From a virus: DNA of 64,000 bases. The position numbers were made by a program, and so were the translations under genes. This document shows, piece by piece, positions 15,772 through 24,372 of this stretch (positions are counted from its first letter, which is position 1; each line of letters starts with the position of its first letter). The notes beneath the pieces are model-generated. The model did no database searches. It was not told where the DNA came from and was given only the letters and a program-made list of their open reading frames with translations. Location: IMG/VR virus record IMGVR_UViG_3300030106_005205, positions 1 through 64,000 of that record. One strand, written 5' to 3'.

Positions 15772-17405
15772 TAACTTTAGAGTGTGGGTGCGAGTTCCAA
15801 CAGGATGAACAAGGCCGTATTATCTTTGATACAGATATTACAAAGATGAATATGAACTGTTCTGCTACATGGGATTTAATTTGCGAAGGTAACACCAAAG
15901 GTGTTTTTCAACTTGAATCACAGCTAGGTAGATCTTTAGCAAAGCAAACAAAGCCCAGAAACATAGAAGAACTCTCTGATTTGATTGCTATTATGCGTCC
16001 CGGTTGTTTGGAAGCGATAGTAAAAGGCAAGAGCCTCACTATGCACTATATTGATAGAAAGCACAAGAAAGATGCCATAGAATACTTCCATGAAGCTCTG
16101 GAGCCAATCCTGAAGAGCACCTATGGAATTCTTGTATATCAAGAGCAAGCAATCTTATTAGCACAGGAAATTGCCGGTTTTGACCTTCAAGAGGCGGATA
16201 TCCTTCGTAAAGCTATCGGCAAGAAGAAAGCTGATGTGATGGCAAAAGTTAAGAAAAACTTTATTGATAAATCTATAGGAAGAGGAATTGTAACGAAAGC
16301 AGAAGCAGAAGAGATATTCAGTTGGATTGAAAAGTCGCAAAGATATTCTTTTAATAAATCTCATAGTGTATCTTATGCATACAATGGATATATCACGGCA
16401 TATGCTAAGGCGCACTTCCCACACGAATTTTTTACATCTTATCTCAAGCACTCTATAGGTAAGCCAGATACTTTTGTTGAAGTTCAAGAACTTGTTAACA
16501 ATGCTAAAATTATGGGCATTAATGTTCTTCCTCCAAGCGTTATTGAAATGAACGAAGAATTTGAACTTATTGGTGAAAACCCAACCTATGGCATTACAAA
16601 CGTAAAAGGTGTTGGCTCATCTGTATATAAGAAAATGCGTGATGATATGCAGGCCAATAATGTTGACCCTAGACATTGTGATTGGGATTGCTTCCTGTTG
16701 TTAGTAGCGCCAAAGGTTAACAAGAGAGCGTTTGAAAATCTTATTCTTGCGGGAGCATTTGATTGTTTTAAAATATTACGAGCAAAGATGCAGCATAATT
16801 ATAATACTCTGAAGGACATAGGTAAAAGAGAGACCGCTTGGCTTATGGAGTACAAGAAAAATAATATGGATGCTACAGTAGAAGAGTGTATTCAAAAAAT
16901 GATTGATGTCTCTAAAGAAGGCGGCAAGAAAAGACCGATATTTAGAAAAGACAAGATTCCTGTTGTTCAGGATTTACTTCGCAGTTATAATGATCCCGGA
17001 TATGCGTTGTTTGATTCTCCATCTTGGATGGCAAATAAAGAGCAAGAACTTCTTGGAATCTCATTAACGTGCAATAAGGTAGACGAGTACGATACTACTC
17101 GGGCAAACTGTACATGTAAAGAATTTATAGATGGCTTTGAGAGTCAGCACGGAGCTGTAGTAGCAGTTCAAGTGGAATCGGTTAGGGAATGGACTATTAA
17201 GAAGGGAAAAGCTAAGGGCAACAAAATGGGATTTATTATAGCAAGCGATAATAGTTGTTGTCTGGACAATATCACCGCATTCTCCGAAGAGTGGGAAAAA
17301 TATAAGAATCTTTTATATGAAGGTAATACGGTATTGCTTAGAGGGACAAGAGATAAAAATAGAGGAAGTTTTTTAGTAAAAAGAGTAGAACAACTAACAA
17401 GTTAG
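15768..17405 (+). CDS. DNA polymerase III alpha, C-terminal half
   Basis: A 545-residue protein that resumes the alpha subunit where the 13136-15016 product ends. After a family-specific start (MITLECGCEFQQDEQG) it shows GVFQLESQLGRSLA, IMRPGCLEAIVKG, YGILVYQEQAI, ADILRKAIGKKKADVM and RYSFNKSHSVSYAYNGYITA. These are the palm end and fingers. The C-terminal 100 residues look like the OB fold. Together the halves have 1171 residues, close to full DnaE size. No intein motifs are present at either break end, so the two chains must associate. Its start is coupled to the exonuclease gene. Confidence 0.9.
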   Translation: MITLECGCEFQQDEQGRIIFDTDITKMNMNCSATWDLICEGNTKGVFQLESQLGRSLAKQTKPRNIEELSDLIAIMRPGCLEAIVKGKSLTMHYIDRKHKKDAIEYFHEALEPILKSTYGILVYQEQAILLAQEIAGFDLQEADILRKAIGKKKADVMAKVKKNFIDKSIGRGIVTKAEAEEIFSWIEKSQRYSFNKSHSVSYAYNGYITAYAKAHFPHEFFTSYLKHSIGKPDTFVEVQELVNNAKIMGINVLPPSVIEMNEEFELIGENPTYGITNVKGVGSSVYKKMRDDMQANNVDPRHCDWDCFLLLVAPKVNKRAFENLILAGAFDCFKILRAKMQHNYNTLKDIGKRETAWLMEYKKNNMDATVEECIQKMIDVSKEGGKKRPIFRKDKIPVVQDLLRSYNDPGYALFDSPSWMANKEQELLGISLTCNKVDEYDTTRANCTCKEFIDGFESQHGAVVAVQVESVREWTIKKGKAKGNKMGFIIASDNSCCLDNITAFSEEWEKYKNLLYEGNTVLLRGTRDKNRGSFLVKRVEQLTS

Positions 17406-17419
17406 TTTGGAAAGGACGA

Positions 17420-17425
17420 TATAAT
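17420..17425 (+). promoter_or_regulatory. TATAAT upstream of the sigma gene
   Basis: A perfect TATAAT lies in the 26-nt spacer between the polymerase C-half and the sigma-factor gene, only 6 bases before the ATG. AAAGGA at 17411-17416 lies 15 nt before the ATG, which is far for a ribosome-binding site. If the TATAAT is a promoter, the transcript would be almost leaderless. No clear -35 is visible. It may be chance in an AT-rich spacer. Confidence 0.3.
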
Positions 17426-17431
17426 ATAGTA

Positions 17432-17878
17432 ATGGATGATATTATAGAAAAGAATATGGGACTCGTAGCTTCTGTAGTCAATTCTTTTAAGCCAAAAAAT
17501 CATGTAGAAAAAGAAGACTATATGCAGGCTGGTAGAATAGGATTATGGAAAGCTCTTAAAAAACACGATCCATCAAAAGCCGCACTTTCCACATATGCTT
17601 GGAATCCAATCAGATGGGAAATTATCAAAGAAATTAAATCAATAAAGGCAGACAGGTATTGCTCAATATCTGACATAAGAATACCAGAATACAAAATTAA
17701 AAGTGAATTTTGGGAAAACTATCCTAATAATCTTACAGAGGAAGAATGTGAGTTGATTGATCTAAGAAGAATGGGATATACTTTGGAAGAGATCTCGAAT
17801 ATAGCTGGAAGAGGTCGCTCGTATGTCAAAAGAAGAATTTATACAGCAATACAAAAAATAAGAGAATGTAATGACTAA
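17432..17878 (+). CDS. small sigma-70-family sigma factor
   Basis: A 148-residue sigma factor with regions 2 and 4 only. Region 2 is NMGLVASVVNSF, DYMQAGRIGLWKALKKHDPS and LSTYAWNPIRWEI. Region 4 is LTEEECELIDLRRMGYTLEE followed by ISNIAGRGRSYVKRRIYTAIQ, a helix-turn-helix. This minimal form is like ECF sigma factors and phage late sigma factors. It would redirect host RNA polymerase to phage promoters. It follows the replication genes and precedes the glycosyltransferase block by an 8-nt overlap, which suits a middle-to-late switch. Confidence 0.85.
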   Translation: MDDIIEKNMGLVASVVNSFKPKNHVEKEDYMQAGRIGLWKALKKHDPSKAALSTYAWNPIRWEIIKEIKSIKADRYCSISDIRIPEYKIKSEFWENYPNNLTEEECELIDLRRMGYTLEEISNIAGRGRSYVKRRIYTAIQKIRECND

Positions 17879-19487
17879 AAAAAGAGTACTACTAGTCTCA
17901 GAGTCACACCACCTTGCATCTGGTTTTGGAACATATTCTAAAGAAATTTTGACTCGTCTTTGGGACACTGGCAAATATGAACTTGCTGAGTTCGCTGGAT
18001 ATGGAGATCTTGATAAATGTAAGGATGTTCCTTGGAGATACTATAGCAATACTCCAACAACCGATCAAGAAAAAAATGTATTCAATTCCAATCCAAACAA
18101 CTCATTTGGACTCTGGAGGTTCAATCATGTAGTTCTGGATTTTAAGCCAGATATTGTATTGACATATAGAGATCCTTGGATGGACATGTGGATAAATGAA
18201 TCTCCGTTGAGAAAGTACTTTCATTGGTTATGGATGCCAACCGTTGACTCATACCCTCAAAAAAGAAAATGGCTAGATGTATTCGAGCAATGTGATGGTA
18301 TACTTGCTTACTCAGAATATGGAATAAGGTCACTAAAAAAACAAAGTGACTTCATTACTACTCTTGATTGTGCATCTCCGGGAATACATCCAGAGGTTTT
18401 TAAGCCGGTAAAAGACAAAAAAGCTCATAAGAAGTCTTTTGGAATCCCTGAAGATTCTATTGTAGTTGGCACTGTGATGAGAAACCAAAAGAGAAAACTA
18501 TTTATAGAGTTAATGAAGGCATTTAGAATATTTTTAGATAATGCCCCAAAAGATATCGCTGATAAAACATTTCTTTATCTACATACTAGCTATCCAGAAA
18601 AGGTTGGATGGGACATTGAGTCTGGGATTGTTGAAAATGGGTTATCTTCAAAAGTTTTCTGCACATATATATGCAAGAGCTGTGAACACTGGCATATATC
18701 TAAATATGCGGGAGCAATTGCGACATGTCCAAAATGTGCAAACAGAACATCTTTTATGCCAAGTGTTAGTAATGGGCTCAGCACAGAAGATCTAGTAAGC
18801 GTATACAACATATTGGATCTTTATGTTCAGTATGCTATATGCGAAGGTTTCGGAATGCCCCAAGTAGAGGCGGCTTCTTGTGGAGTTCCTATTGCATCAA
18901 CTGATTACAGTGCAATGGAGGATGTCGTAAGGCATACAGATGGATATCCAGTACCCGTAAAGGTATTTTTCAGAGAGATGGAAACTTGGGCAGAAAGAGC
19001 GTACCCAGATAATGACGCATTGGCAAAAATAATTCAGGAGTTTGCTATGCTGAATGATAGTGATAGGGGTGCTAAATCTGACGCAGCTAGAAAAGGTGCG
19101 ATTAAAAGATATAAGTGGGATGACTCTGCTAAGGTTTGGGAAAAATATATAGATGAGTATACTCAAAAACGCAGAGAGCACTCTTGGGATTCTCCTCCTA
19201 GGTATTTACAAAATACTGGAATGCCGAAAATTGAATCAAATTCAGATTTTGTTAAATGGTGCCTATCAGTAGCATTGCAAAGACCAGAGTTAGTCTACAG
19301 ATATGCATATACTAACTACTGTAAAAATCTAGACAATGGTTGCTATATGGATGGACACTTGGAACCTTTTAGCAGAGAAAAGATGCTTGAAACTATAAAT
19401 GCGAAGATAAATGAAAATAACTTTTTTGAATCTATTAGGGCTGGTAAAAGACAGCCAGAACAGATAAATTATGTAAATGGTAATTAA
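17871..19487 (+). CDS. GT-B glycosyltransferase with inserted zinc knuckle
   Basis: A 538-residue glycosyltransferase of GT4-like type. The N-terminal domain has LLVSESHHLASGFGTYSKEI and the C-terminal domain has SIVVGTVMRNQKRKL and YAICEGFGMPQVEAASCGVP, the donor-binding E-x7-E region. Between them, around residues 267-290, is a four-Cys module (CKSCEHWH and ATCPKCANR) that probably binds zinc. The last 100 residues after the GT fold are extra. It would transfer a sugar from a nucleotide sugar to a phage or host acceptor in the cytoplasm. It is the first gene of the sugar block and overlaps the sigma gene by 8 nt. Confidence 0.85.
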   Translation: MTKKRVLLVSESHHLASGFGTYSKEILTRLWDTGKYELAEFAGYGDLDKCKDVPWRYYSNTPTTDQEKNVFNSNPNNSFGLWRFNHVVLDFKPDIVLTYRDPWMDMWINESPLRKYFHWLWMPTVDSYPQKRKWLDVFEQCDGILAYSEYGIRSLKKQSDFITTLDCASPGIHPEVFKPVKDKKAHKKSFGIPEDSIVVGTVMRNQKRKLFIELMKAFRIFLDNAPKDIADKTFLYLHTSYPEKVGWDIESGIVENGLSSKVFCTYICKSCEHWHISKYAGAIATCPKCANRTSFMPSVSNGLSTEDLVSVYNILDLYVQYAICEGFGMPQVEAASCGVPIASTDYSAMEDVVRHTDGYPVPVKVFFREMETWAERAYPDNDALAKIIQEFAMLNDSDRGAKSDAARKGAIKRYKWDDSAKVWEKYIDEYTQKRREHSWDSPPRYLQNTGMPKIESNSDFVKWCLSVALQRPELVYRYAYTNYCKNLDNGCYMDGHLEPFSREKMLETINAKINENNFFESIRAGKRQPEQINYVNGN

Positions 19488-19489
19488 AA

Positions 19490-20479
19490 ATGATAAATTG
19501 TTTAACAGTATCTCAGTATAGAGACTTATCAGAAGAAGGGCAAAAAGCATTAGAGCTAATAACATCTCTAGAAAATGAAAAGAATATACGTAATAAGAAT
19601 GAATATGTTTCTTTCTCTGAAGATAAGAAGCAGATTAAATTAGAAGATAGTACTAGATTTGAAATTGATATATGTATACAACACATGTTAAATGAAAAAT
19701 TTGTCAGAACAGAGTTCAAAGATGTTGGTATATTTGAACCAACTACAAAAAATGAAATCGGATACAATAATTTTCTTGACTTTATGGATGCGATTATTGT
19801 AAGAAGTTCACATCAGAGGGATATTCTTCCAGAACATCTAAAGAATAAAACACAAGTTATAAGACCTGTTTACTCTTTTCCCTCTAAAAGAGATCGTACA
19901 AAAAGAATCATATCAACCTTTATCTTTTCTTGCCAGCTAACCGATAAGATAGATGATATCCTAACAGCGTACTTCAACTCATTTACTATAAATGATAATG
20001 TATGCCTAGCAGTATTGTCAAGTCCTGAGCAGTTAATAAAAAAAATAGATGAGGTAAAAGGTAAACTTGGCTTATATAAAGGACAAGAGTTTTATCCAGA
20101 GATCAAGATAGTAAATAATCTTGACACACTTTTAAGTATATCTCATTGCTGTATAGAGATTTCAGGAACTTATAACATAAAGAACTTCTGCGCCTCCTCG
20201 TTAAAGTATGGAAATCCAATAATAACGTTAAAGAACAATGCAGTGCTAGAATGGATAGGTGCTGAGTGTTACTACATTGTAGATTCTCATCAAGACTTTG
20301 TTAGGTCAAATCAGACTTGTGAGTTTGTTCATAAGCTCTCACTAGGCGAAAAAATGAGAAGTGTGGCGTATGACAGGAGAGGTTTTTTAGAAAAACAAAG
20401 GTCTATAATGGAGGGCTACTTTAAGTCATTTGATTATCTGAAAAAAGATTCTATAGGAGAAATTTTATGTTCTCTGTAA
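19490..20479 (+). CDS. putative GT-B-like glycosyltransferase
   Basis: A 329-residue protein. Segments such as DAIIVRSSHQRDILPEHLKN followed by TQVIRPVYSFPS resemble the linker of GT-B enzymes, where a phrase of the type 'SxxQRDxLPxxLxxKTxVIxP' is common. The second half contains HCCIEISGTYNIKNFCASSL followed by KYGNPIITL, in the position of the donor-binding E-x7-E motif. The classical acidic pair is not clear, so activity is uncertain. It lies 2 nt after the preceding glycosyltransferase and overlaps the next gene by 13 nt. Confidence 0.55.
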   Translation: MINCLTVSQYRDLSEEGQKALELITSLENEKNIRNKNEYVSFSEDKKQIKLEDSTRFEIDICIQHMLNEKFVRTEFKDVGIFEPTTKNEIGYNNFLDFMDAIIVRSSHQRDILPEHLKNKTQVIRPVYSFPSKRDRTKRIISTFIFSCQLTDKIDDILTAYFNSFTINDNVCLAVLSSPEQLIKKIDEVKGKLGLYKGQEFYPEIKIVNNLDTLLSISHCCIEISGTYNIKNFCASSLKYGNPIITLKNNAVLEWIGAECYYIVDSHQDFVRSNQTCEFVHKLSLGEKMRSVAYDRRGFLEKQRSIMEGYFKSFDYLKKDSIGEILCSL

Positions 20480-21321
20480 TGAATTGTATAAAAAGGGCAG
20501 CTCCTCTTACTAAAGATAGGAATATTGAGATACTTGTTATACAACAGTCTCGCGAAAAATATCTTCTAGACATGTGTAAGATTCCTAATGTAACAGTATA
20601 CTCTTATTTTAATAATTTAAATCTTATCGATTCTATACCCGATAACTTGGTTGTCATAAACGACTTAGACAATGTTTTCTCCAAATCACTCGATTACATA
20701 GTATGTATTGGTAAAACAAATAGTGCGCATATATCAAATGTTCTAAGGGAAAGGTTTTCAAGCTCTGTCATTCTTGTAAATGATACTACAGACGAAACAT
20801 ATTGCAATAGGCCTTTTGGCACTAGTGTCACCAACAGAATACCTACAAACTATGATATAAAGGTTTCTATATATCCAAACATTTGCAAGGAGTCCATAAC
20901 AATTCCAAACATAATGAGTGATACAATTATCGCACCAAAAGACGAACAGTTCTGTTTATTCGACAAGCTTGAAAAGCCAGTCTTAACTAGATATCTAGGC
21001 GCACTGAAAGATATTAACTGTCTGACATTCTCTGAAGACAATCTGTTAAGAAGTAGGGTATTTATTGATACGGTAGTTGGTGTGACAGAACATCTGATTA
21101 AAGCAGTGCAAAGTAATTGCTTTATTATTTGCCCATATTCTGAAGAAGCACAAGATCTAATAGGAGAAAATGGATTGACATACAGAGGTTTTGAAGAGTT
21201 GGCAAAACACATACAAACAGTAAAAGATGAAGTAAACTTTAAAATGATTGACCCTAGCAAATATTGCATATCAGAAGATAAATTTGTTAGATCTTGGGAA
21301 AAAGTTTTGAGAGGACAATAG
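20467..21321 (+). CDS. putative glycosyltransferase-like protein
   Basis: A 284-residue protein with alternating Rossmann-like strands (IEILVIQQSREKYLLDM, NLVVINDLDNVF, LDYIVCIGKTNS). A late segment, VTEHLIKAVQSNCFIICPYS followed by EEAQDLIGENGLTYRGFEEL, resembles the E-x7-E half of a GT-B donor domain (position of GxxVxxPFD). It overlaps the preceding gene by 13 nt. I regard it as a diverged glycosyltransferase. Fold prediction would decide. Confidence 0.45.
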   Translation: MFSVMNCIKRAAPLTKDRNIEILVIQQSREKYLLDMCKIPNVTVYSYFNNLNLIDSIPDNLVVINDLDNVFSKSLDYIVCIGKTNSAHISNVLRERFSSSVILVNDTTDETYCNRPFGTSVTNRIPTNYDIKVSIYPNICKESITIPNIMSDTIIAPKDEQFCLFDKLEKPVLTRYLGALKDINCLTFSEDNLLRSRVFIDTVVGVTEHLIKAVQSNCFIICPYSEEAQDLIGENGLTYRGFEELAKHIQTVKDEVNFKMIDPSKYCISEDKFVRSWEKVLRGQ

Positions 21322-21741
21322 ATGAAATTACTAATATATTCAGACCAGCAACCACCAATAGTGCCGCTAGACAATAATAGTATTGAAGTAGTGCATAAAG
21401 ACGATATAAATATAGACGACATACCGAATTATCTCTATGACGAGATTGAGTGCTATAATTATCTTGAATACACAGAGGATGATGGACTAGACAAATTGAT
21501 TGCTAAAATGAGTTCGAAAGCTACGCTTAGATTAAAAGGTGTGGATATATTTCAAGCTTCTAAAAGTTTTACTAGTGGCAATATATCAACTTCACAGATG
21601 TCAGAGGCAATAGCTAAAGGCAGGAGAAGATGCTTTAGTGTACACGAATTAGCAGAGTCAATATCTTCAAAAAATCTAAATGTTGTGTTCGCTGGAATAT
21701 CTGGAATAAACTATATGATCGAGGCAAAGAAAAATGATTAA
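21322..21741 (+). CDS. small protein, possibly a truncated methyltransferase fold
   Basis: A 139-residue protein starting directly after the previous stop. The pattern CYNYLEYTEDDGLDKLIAKM, then ATLRLKGVDIFQAS, CFSVHELAESISSKNL and a final INYMIEAKK matches the second half of class I SAM-dependent methyltransferases, without the SAM-binding first half. Such short companions occur in phage glycosylation clusters. The assignment is tentative. It overlaps the next gene by 8 nt. Confidence 0.45.
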   Translation: MKLLIYSDQQPPIVPLDNNSIEVVHKDDINIDDIPNYLYDEIECYNYLEYTEDDGLDKLIAKMSSKATLRLKGVDIFQASKSFTSGNISTSQMSEAIAKGRRRCFSVHELAESISSKNLNVVFAGISGINYMIEAKKND

Positions 21742-22546
21742 TCAAGTACACACTAGCTGCAGAGATTGTGCTTTCGCTGAGTATACTAAAGGAACGCAAG
21801 TTGGCTGCGAATTTAATAGGATTGAATCGTATAAAAACTCAGGTGCAGAAGTCTTAGAAGCCTATGATGAAAATGGAAAAGAATTCTATGTTATTAATGA
21901 TAGGATTTGTATTTATCATAGAAGTAAAGACTGGGCAAAAAAGTATCCTACTTCTGATTTAAAAAGTGTTGTTAAATCACAATGCAAGATACCATTTCAT
22001 GCAATTATTATTCATAAAAAAGGACAGACTATACAAGAACTTGAATCTACGATATCTAGCCTTAGTGACCAATATAATCCTCCAACAGTAGTCTCTGTTA
22101 TTAACAGGAATATTGGAGATTCTTTGTACAAGACTAACATGATGATTGAGTCTGTATTTAAAAAATATGAAGATTCATTCAAATGGAGGGTACAAAGCAT
22201 TGTCGATCAAGAAAAACCAGAACGAGAGTGTATTGATTTAGCTATTGATGGGACATACTTTAAGTATAACTATCCATACTATATCACATTTTTTAGTGGC
22301 TTTTCTGTCCCAAAAGATTTTACAAAAGAGCTTGACAATGCAATAATGTTAGACAACAAGCAGGTCATTGTTGCTTATGGAGTTGATAAAACAGAAAACT
22401 GTATGTTGGTTAATAAACTTATGCATAGAAAACATACTGGAAATGCATTTTTAATTAATGTTGAGACTAAAATTCTAGAGCTGGAAGAAGACTCAGAAAG
22501 CTATTTCCATAATATAGAAGACCTATGTCCATGCCTTGTAGGATAG
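21734..22546 (+). CDS. putative glycosyltransferase with N-terminal Cys module
   Basis: A 270-residue protein. The N-terminus has a four-Cys arrangement (CRDCAFAEY, VGCEFNRI, NDRICIYHR) that could bind zinc or an Fe-S cluster. The body starts a GT-A-like fold at FHAIIIHKKGQTIQELESTI followed by PTVVSVINR, and YPYYITFFSGFSVPKDF corresponds to the position of the metal-binding region, although no clean DxD is present. I read it as a family-2-like glycosyltransferase that may have lost or changed its metal site. It overlaps the neighbouring genes by 8 and 22 nt. Confidence 0.5.
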   Translation: MINQVHTSCRDCAFAEYTKGTQVGCEFNRIESYKNSGAEVLEAYDENGKEFYVINDRICIYHRSKDWAKKYPTSDLKSVVKSQCKIPFHAIIIHKKGQTIQELESTISSLSDQYNPPTVVSVINRNIGDSLYKTNMMIESVFKKYEDSFKWRVQSIVDQEKPERECIDLAIDGTYFKYNYPYYITFFSGFSVPKDFTKELDNAIMLDNKQVIVAYGVDKTENCMLVNKLMHRKHTGNAFLINVETKILELEEDSESYFHNIEDLCPCLVG

Positions 22547-22914
22547 TCATAGCATCTCAAAATTTATTTAGAGAAATGCAAACATACAATGATTGTTATG
22601 TGTGGCTAAACCTCTATAATAGACCCAATTTTATAGAAAAAATATTCACTCAAGAAAGCTTTGATATATTTGGAATACTAGTAAAAGGGATGACATTTGC
22701 TAATGAAAATTCAGCAGATGTTATAGTCAAGCTATTTGAAGCTGTAGATGATTTAGCATGTATTATGACTGAAGAAATAGTAAATAACGAATACTGTGTT
22801 TTCATAAATACAAGACTAACCGGCGCTGTGATAAACACTAAAGAAATTATTCAAAATCAACAATGGAAGACTGTCTGTATTGGCGGATTGGTTAAACCGA
22901 ATGGCAAAACATAA
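22525..22914 (+). CDS. small protein of the sugar block
   Basis: A 129-residue protein with no family I recognise. ATGs at 22525 and 22531 are both possible. The first has AGAAG 5 nt upstream and is preferred. It is a mixed alpha/beta chain with strands such as CRIVIASQN and FGILVKGMTF and a helical DVIVKLFEAVDDL. It overlaps the genes before and after by 22 and 35 nt, so it belongs to the same transcription and translation unit as the glycosyltransferases. Confidence 0.5.
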   Translation: MSMPCRIVIASQNLFREMQTYNDCYVWLNLYNRPNFIEKIFTQESFDIFGILVKGMTFANENSADVIVKLFEAVDDLACIMTEEIVNNEYCVFINTRLTGAVINTKEIIQNQQWKTVCIGGLVKPNGKT

Positions 22915-23602
22915 AATTAAAAAATCACATGAAGATGAAATCACGGTTATAATACCTGCAGCAGGAAGAGGTAGGAGGATGAAGTCTTATGGGCCAAAAC
23001 CACTCATAAATATTGGGAGTTGCACCATACTCCAAAGACAGATAACTATGGTAAAATCAATTTTTCCAAATGCAAGATTTGTCATAGTGGCTGGATTTGA
23101 AGCTGATAAACTAATGTCTAGTACTCCAAAGGATTTTATAAATCTTGAGAATGAACTCTACGAACAGACCAATGTATGTAGAAGTGTTTCAATTGCGCTC
23201 AATGCGATTGATACAGAGAGGGTTCTTATAATTATGGGAGACCTCATCTTCAATGACAAAGCATTGTCCACGCTTGACTTTCATAAGTCTTGTATATCTG
23301 CTAATATAGATATAAATAGAGATCGTGAGGTTGGATGTATAGTATCCGCAGATGACACCTTATCAAATATGATGTATGATTTAGACTTGAAGTGGAACCA
23401 GATTATATATCTTCAAAGTAAAGAGTTAGATATCTTCAAAACAATCTGCAAGAAAAGAAAAAATAACAAGCTGTTTTTATTTGAAATAATAAACAAAGTT
23501 ATTGATAAGGGTGGTAAAATTAAGTGCATAGTAAATGATGAAGTAAAAGTAATAGATGTTGACACATCTAAAGACCTATTAAGAGCAGGTAGTATAATAT
23601 GA
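22880..23602 (+). CDS. sugar-phosphate nucleotidyltransferase
   Basis: A 240-residue nucleotidyltransferase. The signature VIIPAAGRGRRMKSYGPKPL (residues about 24-43) holds the GxGxRM nucleotide-binding loop and the catalytic Lys. VLIIMGDLIFNDKAL supplies the metal-binding Asp of the GD motif. Small single-domain members activate sugar phosphates or phosphocholine with CTP, UTP or GTP. Here it probably makes the activated donor for the adjacent glycosyltransferases. The ATG at 22880 has GGAAG upstream; an ATG at 22901 is an alternative. It overlaps the next gene by 4 nt. Confidence 0.82.
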   Translation: MADWLNRMAKHKIKKSHEDEITVIIPAAGRGRRMKSYGPKPLINIGSCTILQRQITMVKSIFPNARFVIVAGFEADKLMSSTPKDFINLENELYEQTNVCRSVSIALNAIDTERVLIIMGDLIFNDKALSTLDFHKSCISANIDINRDREVGCIVSADDTLSNMMYDLDLKWNQIIYLQSKELDIFKTICKKRKNNKLFLFEIINKVIDKGGKIKCIVNDEVKVIDVDTSKDLLRAGSII

Positions 23603-24369
23603 AGATAGCAATAGATATATCAAATCCATTTTCAAAGAAACTATTTGATAAACTGGTTAGTGTCAAAACAATACATAACCTAATTCCTTTTTATTGCGAG
23701 AGAACCCCTTTGATGAAGGTGTTCAAGGAGTCAAGAGCTGAAGCTTTTATATTGAATAGTAGATGTAATTACATTGATGCTTCTTATATAAAATCCTGTC
23801 AGGATGTAACAATAATACATTTAGGTAATGATTCTGAAGATATAGTAGTAGCCGATCTAGTGACAGGAGAGTCTTCTAGATACAATTGTTTAGGGTTTGA
23901 TAAGTTTATTGATCTAAACACATTCAAGCCATCACAGTTCGACAAAAAATATAAATCTGACTATGTGTGCATAACAAGTAATTTAAAAGATAACAACGAT
24001 CAAGTTCCTATTGAGATAATTAAAGAGCTTGCTAAAATAAAAACAAAGTTTATCGGCAGTACTAAAATAGATGTTCCAAACTATTTGGGACGAGTTGATG
24101 AAGAAGACATGATTAAATTTTGTGGCTCATCTAAATACTGTATAGATATAACAGGTAATGATTACTTAACATATCTAGCGTCAGGATCAGAAAATATTTT
24201 GAGTGCTCAGTATCACTTCAATTCTGTAGAAACTTTAATGGATGCGATTTCTTATGAAGATATATTTGAGTCAGAAGATCATAAAAAATGGATTAGGGAA
24301 AAGTACGAAGACATCGCAAGAAACAGTTACTCGTCTTTAGTACAGAACTTATTAGAATTTATAGGTTAG
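23599..24369 (+). CDS. putative glycosyltransferase-like protein
   Basis: A 256-residue protein with GT-B-like spacing. DKFIDLNTFKPSQFDKKYKS followed by DYVCITSNLK matches the entry into a second Rossmann domain. FIGSTKIDVPNYLGRVDEED followed by MIKFCGSSKYCIDITGNDYL resembles the donor-site half. The classical E-x7-E pair is absent, so catalysis is doubtful. It is joined to the nucleotidyltransferase by an ATGA overlap. Confidence 0.5.
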   Translation: MKIAIDISNPFSKKLFDKLVSVKTIHNLIPFYCERTPLMKVFKESRAEAFILNSRCNYIDASYIKSCQDVTIIHLGNDSEDIVVADLVTGESSRYNCLGFDKFIDLNTFKPSQFDKKYKSDYVCITSNLKDNNDQVPIEIIKELAKIKTKFIGSTKIDVPNYLGRVDEEDMIKFCGSSKYCIDITGNDYLTYLASGSENILSAQYHFNSVETLMDAISYEDIFESEDHKKWIREKYEDIARNSYSSLVQNLLEFIG

Positions 24370-24372
24370 CAA

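Noticed and set aside
14900-15860. Split intein at the polymerase break
   Set aside because: The first half ends in KLDVLGIKMLDK plus 18 residues with no Cys-led intein N-block, and the second half starts MITLECGCEF with no HN-Cys junction block.
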